Positions 56,961 through 64,000 of a stretch of DNA of 64,000 nt are shown piece by piece (the first letter of the stretch is position 1; each line of letters starts with the position of its first letter). The translations under genes were made by a program, and so were the position numbers. This DNA is from Rutstroemia sp. NJR-2017a BVV2 (lineage: Eukaryota; Ascomycota; Leotiomycetes; Helotiales; Rutstroemiaceae). The notes under the pieces are model-generated. The model did no database searches. It was given only the letters and a program-made list of their open reading frames with translations, and was not told the origin of the DNA. The DNA is taken from the NCBI GenBank assembly GCA_002946415.1, contig NJPS01000045.1, positions 62,001 to 126,000 of the forward strand, read 5' to 3'.

Positions 56961-57000
56961 AGCCATCTCAAGCCCTCTCAAGCCCTCTCAAGCCATGTGA
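56961..57000. repeat. 10-bp tandem repeat AGCCCTCTCA, four copies
   Basis: Two perfect units flanked by AGCCATCTCA and AGCCATGTGA variants, non-coding. Confidence 0.9.
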
Positions 57001-57868
57001 AGTCCTTTGGGAAAGCAACTATTTTCTTCAGCCCGTTCCGCAGCCCTTTCAGAAAATATACTGTCCGAGCGGGTATGATGTTGCTGGGATCTCCAATCAC
57101 CGTTGCACTCCAGGAACGGTCGAGAAGGCAGCGCACTCGTTGAAGCGACAAGATTAGACAGCGTCACAGCGGCAAAATGAAGAAAAAAGAGTTGCAGTTC
57201 ACAATCGCATTCCCTTCCTTGCCGCTTTCGGCACAAAAGTGTTTTATTAATCTGACCTATCGAGACCTCCAAACCCGTCATTTTGGCTGCGAGGGCTCGA
57301 GCGTCGCTTCGCTCAAACGTTTCTTGTGTCAGATTTGCAACAACCTTTGAACGGGCCCCTCCATCCGTCCATCCCTCCATCGCTGCATCCCTCCACCTCC
57401 ACTCGCCTGTCCTGTCCACTTCTCGATTCTCAACCCAACCCAACCCCAGGCCAGTCAAACCAGTGTAACAAACGGAAGCTCATGCTCTTTTCTCGCGATT
57501 CTCCTCTTGATCTGCCTGCTCGACCCAGTATGGATTACTTGCCAAGCGACAAGGAAAGAGAAAGTGACTGCGTGCCTCGTACTGTTACGGAACACACCAT
57601 GGTATCATAGTGTTCAACCTGGCTCGACGTTTCCTTGGATCTACTGTTCTCACTCAATATCTTCTTTTCGTTTTCTTGCAGTGCTTTCACAATTTTTCCA
57701 CACGTATTGATACCCGGTGGTTTTTGTCAATTGACGACAAACGCTACATACTTTGTACATTATGACAATGAGTTGATGGCCGAGGAGCCAAACACTCGAA
57801 ATAATCTCCTTGAAGGCTGATTTGTTACATTCCTTTCCCGCGACTGGTGTCGCTCATTCTTTCGCACC

Positions 57869-60034
57869 ATGTCGACCAGCGCGAACCTGCCGGCAGGAGC
57901 TGCAATTACATCCATAAACGGCGTACGATGTACGGCCGTTCCAAGATCAGTCACTTCGGTATCATCAGCTAGCACTACTTCAAAATCCACTTCCACGACT
58001 TCCACTTCGACTTCATCCTCGTCCTCGTCCTCGTCCTCTTCGTCATCTACCTCCTCATCGACCTCTACGACCTCCGTTTCCACGTCAACAACTCCGACAC
58101 AACCCGCGGTCTCGACATCGACTACCGCGACCCAGGCATCGGCTACGGCAGTCAATGTAATAGGAGGGCCAGTGGTAGCTACACCTAGTACAAGTACAAG
58201 TACAACCTCAAGCTCGAGCTCAAGCATAATTGCTATTTCTACATCAGCTACACCACCGCCTCAGCCAATTTCCCCAGTTCCAATCGCAATCAGCTCGTCG
58301 TCAGCCGAACCTCAAACTACTTCGACTGATCCTAACACAGCATCCACTTCGGCAAGCCCAGCTTCCAAAGGCACAACACCGACGGAGTCATCAAGCACCT
58401 CGTTAGCAATTGCACAGAGTGAAGTTAGCCCCTCTCCGTCAGCATCCTCAACCCATGATCCTGCAACTCACCTACCAAATGTATCGCATACTTCCACGGC
58501 CGGTGCGGCGGTGGCATCACACTCAACAAGTTCGGGAGAACATCCTGCTTCCAGTGGAATATCATCAAATCCTCCACTTACTGTCGGACCTATTATTGGA
58601 GGTGTTTTGGGTGGCATAGTGTTTTTAGCATTGATAGCATTACTTATTTGGTTTCTGAGAAGGAGGCAAAAGGCCAAGAGAGACTCGCTACTCACTCCTT
58701 TGACAACAGGTACTCGAGAGAAATTCTATGAAATCGATGCCGCTTCTGTTGGACCGACATCTAGAGGCCGGAAGATCAAAGCTCAGTTTGGCGGCGCTGT
58801 TGCAAGTTTGGGCGCCGGTGTTGCCGGAGTTGGTGCTGCTTTCAAGTCTCGTGCAAATGCGAACGATAGACCAACAGTCAACTTAAATAGGGGCAACTCA
58901 CAATTTTTCGATGGCCCTATTCCAACGCACAGTAGAAACAATTCTACAGCATCCGCTCACTCGTTGCATTTGGCTGCAAAGGATCGAGTAGAGGACTACT
59001 GGGGCGGGGTTGCGGCGAAAGTTCGAAGAACATTACGGATCAAGCCAAAGGAGGAATCAGATCCATTCGCGGTTGCCCGGGGAATGTCAGAAAAGCAAGC
59101 CCAACTAAACACGCCTCAGGATTTTTCCCGGCTACTCGATAGGGATGATCGTGATCTGTTACTTTCGGCTGAGCGCCGTCGAGCTTCATCGCTTTCGTCC
59201 AATTTTAGGTCAAAGCCAAGGATTGGAAGCTTAAGTCTAGATATTGGTATCCCAGAAGACCCGTTCGCCGACCCAACTTCAAGGCCAGCAGGGCCTTGGG
59301 TGCCACCGAGCAGAGGCGTAAACCCGAACCCCAACCCATTTGCAGACCCCATTCCTCGCCCTGCTCCTGCTGTGCCAAGGTCCAATACATATATTAGTGA
59401 AATACGCCGGTCCCGTGGTCAATCTGTTGATAGCACTCGAATGGGGAACAATCAAAGGAGTGCCTACGGGCCAGCTGCATACCGTACTCCAAGTATCGGT
59501 GTTGTATCTCGATATCCATCGAGTATGGCGCCTAGCACTGACAGCTACCGCGATACGGTGTATTCGACAATCTCGAACAATCCTCGAAAACTTGCAGGAC
59601 GGTCCGATCCCTTCGACCTCGAACGACCAGAATTGTGGTTCTCAAGTAGCATGCCCAAGTCAAGCACTCCTGCTTTACCTGAGCGCGATTCAGACTTGTA
59701 TCCCGATCCATTATTGGCAGCCCGAGGTGTAGCAGGACAAGCTCCCAAGCTTCACAGGGTCGCAAGCGACGATTCGAGGATTAAGAGTCAAGGGACTTAT
59801 CAGAGCAACTATAGCAGCGGTGTCTCTAGTTCTGGCGTCTCGTCGATGGGTGACTGGGGTGATCCAGGTCCAGACCTAGGTCCCGGTAGTCTTGAAAAGC
59901 AAGGCTTCTATGGAATGGGTGCTAATGGAAACACGAACCACCCTTGGGACTCGAGAAGGAACCAGGATAATGTTAGTCCTATAAGTATAGAAAGTTTTCC
60001 GAGTAGCACAGGAGGTGTTGGAAAGGCTATGTGA
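57869..60034 (+). CDS. Ser/Thr-rich single-pass membrane protein (Mid2-like sensor architecture)
   Basis: Single exon of 721 aa. Residues 1-~235 are extremely Ser/Thr-rich, with long serine runs, and would be a heavily O-mannosylated rod. One hydrophobic segment (about 239-263, PIIGGVLGGIVFLALIALLIWFL) is followed by RRRQKAKR, giving an outside-N, inside-C orientation. The cytoplasmic ~450 residues are low complexity with many Ser/Pro/Arg motifs, two DPFADP repeats (EDPFADPTSRPAGPW and PNPFADPIPRPAP) and likely phosphorylation sites. The layout resembles Mid2/Wsc-type wall-stress sensors. No cysteine-rich extracellular head is present and no N-terminal signal peptide precedes the Ser/Thr region, so insertion would rely on the TM segment. 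The start has a CACCATG context. A sensor role is inference. Confidence 0.85.
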   Translation: MSTSANLPAGAAITSINGVRCTAVPRSVTSVSSASTTSKSTSTTSTSTSSSSSSSSSSSSTSSSTSTTSVSTSTTPTQPAVSTSTTATQASATAVNVIGGPVVATPSTSTSTTSSSSSSIIAISTSATPPPQPISPVPIAISSSSAEPQTTSTDPNTASTSASPASKGTTPTESSSTSLAIAQSEVSPSPSASSTHDPATHLPNVSHTSTAGAAVASHSTSSGEHPASSGISSNPPLTVGPIIGGVLGGIVFLALIALLIWFLRRRQKAKRDSLLTPLTTGTREKFYEIDAASVGPTSRGRKIKAQFGGAVASLGAGVAGVGAAFKSRANANDRPTVNLNRGNSQFFDGPIPTHSRNNSTASAHSLHLAAKDRVEDYWGGVAAKVRRTLRIKPKEESDPFAVARGMSEKQAQLNTPQDFSRLLDRDDRDLLLSAERRRASSLSSNFRSKPRIGSLSLDIGIPEDPFADPTSRPAGPWVPPSRGVNPNPNPFADPIPRPAPAVPRSNTYISEIRRSRGQSVDSTRMGNNQRSAYGPAAYRTPSIGVVSRYPSSMAPSTDSYRDTVYSTISNNPRKLAGRSDPFDLERPELWFSSSMPKSSTPALPERDSDLYPDPLLAARGVAGQAPKLHRVASDDSRIKSQGTYQSNYSSGVSSSGVSSMGDWGDPGPDLGPGSLEKQGFYGMGANGNTNHPWDSRRNQDNVSPISIESFPSSTGGVGKAM

Positions 60035-60811
60035 TGTGGGGAAGAGGATGGAACATGAATCTCTTTTGTTACGTGGACCCTAGCGGGTCAGCAAAATATA
60101 TACCATTGATTTTAGGGTGCACCTATGATGAAATCATTCGTTTGGCATGGCTTGGGACTGGCGTTTAACTTGCATTGCAGGAACTCGAGCGAACACAGCG
60201 AGCATCGCGTCATGTTTGTTATGAGAGTGTAGAGAATGGGATTGTCAGAAGTGTACTATTATAACATGGATAAAAATGATCTAAGGGGAAAAGGGGGATC
60301 TGGAAAACATCTATCAATTTAAGATAGCTATACGATTATTATCTATTTGTAGTTGTATATTCTCAAGAATACTAACGTATATTCTTGAATATGTTTGTGT
60401 AGATAGCCTCTCTCTCCTGACTTGTGAGATGCGGTCAGATGAGAATGGAAGAGTGAATAGGCTCAATCTATATATAGCACTAATCAATTAATCCATAGTA
60501 TTTAACAGTGAATGGGCAGCGCGGCGAAACTCTCGTTCGGTTTTCAAGAATAAATATCGAGAGAGTTGAAGCTAGCGTTGGCTGGTTCGGCGGGGTTATG
60601 GTTCAGCCAAATATGTGCCTGAATCTCCCAAGGCAGAAACATCCCACCACCCAAAAATCCCTAGCGTCGGCAAAAGCACAGCAGCCCTAACGGAACATCA
60701 CCAAACCTCACCAGGAGCAGCAAAATTTCTTTCTTTGACCTCTTGGACAACTTGACAACTTCCACATCCCACCACCCTTTTCATCTACCCTCCAACCCGC
60801 ACGCCAACATC
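60035..60811. other. Intergenic, eIF3k promoter
   Basis: 777 bp between two plus-strand genes. An A/T-rich part with a TATTCTTGAATA-type palindrome is near 60370-60390. The eIF3k leader is probably A/C-rich sequence at 60650-60811. No gene seen. Confidence 0.6.
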
Positions 60812-61837
60812 ATGGGTGTCTCATTTGATTTCGCGCCTGACAGGCCCGAACATATCGATGCTATCCTTAACGGACTCGATCGTTACAATCCCGAAACTAC
60901 AAACATATTCCAAGAATATGTTACCCAGCAGTGCGAGGAGAAGACATATGATTGCTATGCGAACCTGGCCTTGTTGAAATTGTGAGTTATTTTTTACGTC
61001 ACATCAGCGATTCTGGGGAGAAGGAAAGCGAGGAACTAGACCGCAGACGAAGAAGAAAAGTGTCATAAAATGATGATTGAACTTTAACGTTTCCTATTAC
61101 CTGAATGGACTACGGAGACTGAATCCCTCCTGTCCTTGAAGTTTATTATTAGCTCTATCTGAAAGACACATTCAAAACTATATCATATTTCATTCCTACG
61201 TTCTCAGCAAGTCGAACGAAGCATATCCAAACTAACCACCCTTTCTCAAACCTACAGATACCAATTCAACCCCCATCTCGCCAAAGACGAAACTATAACC
61301 AACATCCTCGTCAAATCTCTCACCGTCTTCCCCTCCCCAGACTTCAGTCTTGCACTCCATCTCCTCCCCCCACACATCCTAACACCCATCTCGGCATCAT
61401 CGTCTCTCCCCGCCGCCGGCGACGCGCCTCTCTCCGAAGCTGTGCAGAAGCTCAACGTCCTTAACAACCTCCTCTCCGCCGCCAACTATGCGCAATTCTG
61501 GTCCGTGCTCGACAGCGATGACTTGTACGCCGATCTGATCGCCGACGTGAGCGGCTTTGAGGAATTAATCCGCATCCGTATCGCGAGCACGATCAGCCAG
61601 AGCGTGCGGGAGATACAGCGATCGGAGTTTGAGAACTGGTTAGGAATGAGTGGGAACAAGGAAGGGTTTGAGAGATTCATCAGAGAGGTGTGTGGATGGG
61701 GCTTTGATGAGAAGGGAGAGATGGTTGTGGTGCCGTTGAACAAGGAGAACGAGGCGAAGGGGACGGTCGTGAGGGAGAATGTGAAGATGGAGCAGTTCTC
61801 GAGGGTTATTAGGAGGGCGTATGAACAACCTGCTTGA
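60812..61837 (+). CDS. Eukaryotic translation initiation factor 3 subunit K
   Basis: Two exons, 60812-60981 and 61258-61837, separated by a 276-bp intron; 249 aa. eIF3k is a non-essential PCI-type subunit of the eIF3 octamer core, next to eIF3l, and is present in filamentous fungi but lost in budding yeast. Recognisable blocks: [48 protein letters not shown] across the splice junction, then [17 protein letters not shown] and the winged-helix part with [23 protein letters not shown]. The C terminus is [18 protein letters not shown]. The frame is open for 23 codons upstream of the ATG but has none. The intron is four to five times the usual length here because it contains a snoRNA. Confidence 0.95.
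61060..61169 (+). ncRNA. snR51: Intronic box C/D snoRNA, snR51 homologue
   Basis: Lies inside the eIF3k intron. Terminal stem GTGTC (61060-61064) / GACAC (61165-61169); box C ATGATGA (61070-61076); box D' CTGA (61101-61104); a C'-like TGAAGT near 61138; box D CTGA (61159-61162). The guide before D (61147-61157) is perfectly complementary over 11 nt to 18S rRNA UAGAGCUAAUA, and the D+5 rule selects the A known in yeast as Am100. The guide before D' (61087-61099) pairs over 13 nt (one G-U) with the 25S segment UAAUAGGGAACGU, and the rule selects the U of CUAAU known as Um2729. These are exactly the two targets of S. cerevisiae snR51. rRNA sequences and target numbers are from memory. Release would be by debranching of the lariat and exonuclease trimming. 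Confidence 0.8.
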
Positions 61838-62248
61838 GCGCAATGATAAGCTTTTATTGGTTGGCTTTTAAAACTACAACTACATGATGTTCATGGAATA
61901 ATGGTTGGGCGGGTGGATGGCGATGGCGTTTATGGATGGGTGATATCAAAAGATGATTGATGAAGAGTGGAGAGGACTTGTATCCCTCTGCTACTGTCTG
62001 TGTCTATAACACTAGACCTAAAGAATTCCAAGGCTCTGAGAATAGCCCTTGCATGAAGAGAGAGTAGCATGCCGAAATCTCACTTGCAACTCAACCAAAA
62101 TAAAAATAAAATCAAGCCACAAATTTCGAAATAACTACATCCTTCTTATGATTCAACTCCTATCTCCCGTAGTGATTTCTCAGATATGGTATATAATCCC
62201 CTAACCTCCATCCAAACCGCCTCAATGTTCCTTCTTCTCTACACCTCC
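61838..62248. other. Intergenic between convergent eIF3k and TSR4
   Basis: 411 bp of 3' flanks with an AAAATAAAAATAAAAT run near 62098; no gene seen. Confidence 0.65.
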
Positions 62249-63653
62249 CTATCTCCTCCCACCCAACTCCTCCCATTGCACACCCACCCACTCCTCCACA
62301 TACCCCGTCTTCCCCGTCTCCACCCCCCTGGGCACACAATCCCCCTCGCAAACCCCCAAAATCAGCGTCCCCCACTCCATCCCATCCAGCCCCTCCTCCT
62401 CCCTCTCCAACTCCATTATCGCATGCGGCGTCACCTGCGCCTCGAAGACTCTTCCCTTCCCACAGTTTCCACAGCGTGGGATTTTCGCGGTTCCGTTTGT
62501 CGTCGTCGTTGTTGTTGTTGTTGTTATTTTCCCCGAAGAGGAGGAAGAAGAGGAAGAGAATAACTTCCCCACGGCGTCGGTCTTCGAATAGAGCAGAGGT
62601 TCGCCCCGGAACTCGTACCGCAGGACTTGTTCGGGGTTTTGCGCGAGCCGGTCGGCAAATTTCTGGAAGGTGGTGTCGTGCGTCGATTCGAATACTTCTT
62701 TGTCTTCTTTTCCGCCCGAGGAGGAGGAGGACGGGTCGGCGTCGAGGTCCATGATGGTGGTGTTTTGGGGGGGCGCGGGGAGGGGGGTGGCGTCGAGGGT
62801 TTCGTAGTCGGCGTCGATGAGGTAGAGGGTTGGGTAGGGGGTGGGGAGGAGGGAGGGGGAGGATGGGTAGGGTTCGCTGGCGGGGGGTTCGGGGGTGGAG
62901 GGAGAGGGGGTGTTGTTGAGGGAGAGCACGGATGCGAATGTTTTGGGGAGATTCTCGTTTTGTTTTTCCGTCTCGCTCGCGGCCGGAGTAGGATTCTGCG
63001 GGGCCTTAGCAGCCAATTCCGAAGTTGGCAAGCCCGCCGCCGCGAAGGGATTCGACTGCGCCGAAGACGTCGAGAAGGGATTCATCCCCGACCCTGTAGC
63101 GAACGGGTTTACATTCCTACTCCCTGAACCCGACGGCTTTGCCCCAAACAAACTCTCTCCCATATTGACCGCAGGTTTTGCTTCCGGTTTTGGTGTTTCC
63201 ACTTCCTTCTCTTCTTTCCCCTTTGCTTGTTTGGATTTACTCGCCGCCGCTTCGGAAATCCGTGTGCCTCGTAACGCACGCACGCTGCCTTCTTTTCGCC
63301 GACAGGTCTTGCGCCGACAGGTGAGGATATAGAGACGCCGTTCGTGGCCGGGGAAAACTTCGGGCAAGTCGCCGTTTAGTTGGAGAATGAGGACCATGAG
63401 ATCGTTGCAGATTTTACATTTGGCCAGGGAGGCAGGAGGGGGCGTGGAAGCATCGAGCCATTCCTAAGGTTTGTTAGTATAGAAGTCTTGGAAACTATAA
63501 CCAAGGACGGATTTGAACTCGACTTACGGGTTGTCCTCCTAAATGTGTAATTGTATCATCCTGGGGTTCTTTAGAGGCGTATCCGAGGAGGACGTTGGTT
63601 TCGGTATAATCATTGTCTTCTCCACCGGAGGAATCGCTGTCGTATGCAGCCAT
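62249..63653 (-). CDS. TSR4: TSR4 / PDCD2-like protein, ribosomal protein uS5 escort chaperone
   Basis: Two exons on the minus strand, 63653-63528 and 63463-62249 (64-bp intron), 446 aa. Tsr4/PDCD2 captures nascent uS5 (Rps2) co-translationally and is required for 20S pre-rRNA processing. The N-terminal part has NVLLGYASKEP, the GGQPEWLD motif across the splice junction and paired cysteines (AKCKICND, CRRKTCRR). A long disordered middle follows, rich in Pro, Ser, Thr and NPF motifs (NPFATG, NPFSTS, NPFAAA). The C-terminal PDCD2_C domain has YEFRGEPLLY, the Cys pair RCGNCGKGRVFEAQ, PHAIMELE and a terminal WGTLILGVCEGDC block. A serine run and a threonine run interrupt the C-terminal domain. 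Start is the first ATG (MAAYDSDSSGG). Confidence 0.93.
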
Positions 63654-64000
63654 GTTTTGCGCTTAACTTCAAAACAACAAGACAAAGTGCGCCGTCTGGT
63701 AAGTTGGGAAAAGAGAGAGCTTTGGAAAGAACTTTTGAAAATCTTCCCTCGGTTTGCCCCGCGCATCAACTTTTCTTACCCCCACCAACTTTTTTCTAGC
63801 GAGCGTAAGGCTGAGCCTGTAAAGTGGGCCTAAAATTCGTGCCCCTCCACGAGCTCGGATAAGCAAGAAGCATTACAAGTTGCGCCGGGAGGAGAACCTA
63901 GCTGCAGTACATACATGCAAGCAGAGTTTAGAAAGGTATCAAGACAATTCAAATGGGTATCAATTATATTTATTCCTTCTACATATTCAAATAATCTAGT
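63654..64000. other. Right edge of window, TSR4 promoter
   Basis: 347 bp upstream of TSR4; no coding region supported, nothing else recognised. Confidence 0.6.

Larger units (their letters stand above)
54423..57868. other. 3.4-kb gene-poor region between divergent genes
   Basis: No supported gene. Short frames at 55.1-55.4, 56.2-56.5 and 57.3-57.6 kb have no family resemblance. Tandem repeats occur at 56633-56674 and 56961-57000. The right end (57.4-57.87 kb) is pyrimidine-rich and is the probable promoter and leader of the membrane protein at 57869. Confidence 0.55.

Noticed and set aside
1..64000. Biosynthetic gene cluster, transposon, CRISPR array or virus-derived system
   Set aside because: No PKS, NRPS, terpene cyclase, transposase, reverse transcriptase or capsid/polymerase motif was seen. 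Nearly all recognised genes are housekeeping.

Overview
The window is nuclear DNA of a filamentous ascomycete (Pezizomycotina; protein style suggests Leotiomycetes, but that class is inference). Genes are densely packed on both strands. Most introns are 47-110 bp with GTRNGT donors and CTAAC-like branch points, and the proteins are typical filamentous-fungal orthologues (SLM1, LDB17/Dip1, VAC14, Gbp2-like SR protein, cytochrome b5-fused sphingolipid desaturase). I see no biosynthetic cluster, intact transposon, CRISPR array or viral insert. All gene models below were spliced by hand from the sequence and checked for reading frame across every junction.

Layout. 1.5-13.7 kb: a PF12044-type zinc metallopeptidase with a C-terminal jacalin domain (+), phosphatidylserine synthase CHO1 (+), H/ACA snoRNP protein GAR1 (-) head to head with cytosolic threonyl-tRNA synthetase THS1 (+), and the TORC2/PIP2 effector SLM1 (-). 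13.7-18.1 kb: a gene-poor stretch holding a decayed GH3 beta-glucosidase and a tRNA-like relic. 18.1-32.8 kb: LDB17 (-), an ER DNAJC3/P58IPK-type co-chaperone (-) head to head with augmin subunit HAUS1 (+), VAC14 (-), delta-8 sphingolipid desaturase (-) and a small Cys/His-rich protein (+). 33.1-43.7 kb: dihydrolipoyl dehydrogenase LPD1 (-), SGD1/NOM1 (-) head to head with SRP14 (+), a Cys-rich hypothetical protein (-) and the three-RRM protein GBP2 (-). 43.7-47.1 kb is a second gene-poor stretch. 47.1-64 kb: COQ9 (+), SMC6 (-), a hypothetical protein (-), a third gene-poor stretch, a Ser/Thr-rich single-pass membrane protein (+), eIF3k (+) and the uS5 escort protein TSR4/PDCD2 (-).

The genes do not form one pathway. 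Ribosome and RNA functions are frequent (GAR1, SGD1, TSR4, eIF3k, THS1, GBP2, SRP14), as are membrane-lipid and endomembrane functions (CHO1, SLM1, VAC14, desaturase, P58IPK).

The most interesting things found are not protein families. (1) The only intron of eIF3k is enlarged to 276 bp and contains a complete box C/D snoRNA whose two guides match both targets of yeast snR51 (18S Am100 and 25S Um2729). (2) Two genes, SLM1 and GBP2, each need an 8-nt micro-exon inside a conserved domain, and GBP2 also begins with a first coding exon of 4 nt followed by one of 23 nt. (3) GAR1 has a GC-AG intron. (4) There is a GH3 beta-glucosidase pseudogene in the first gene-poor stretch.
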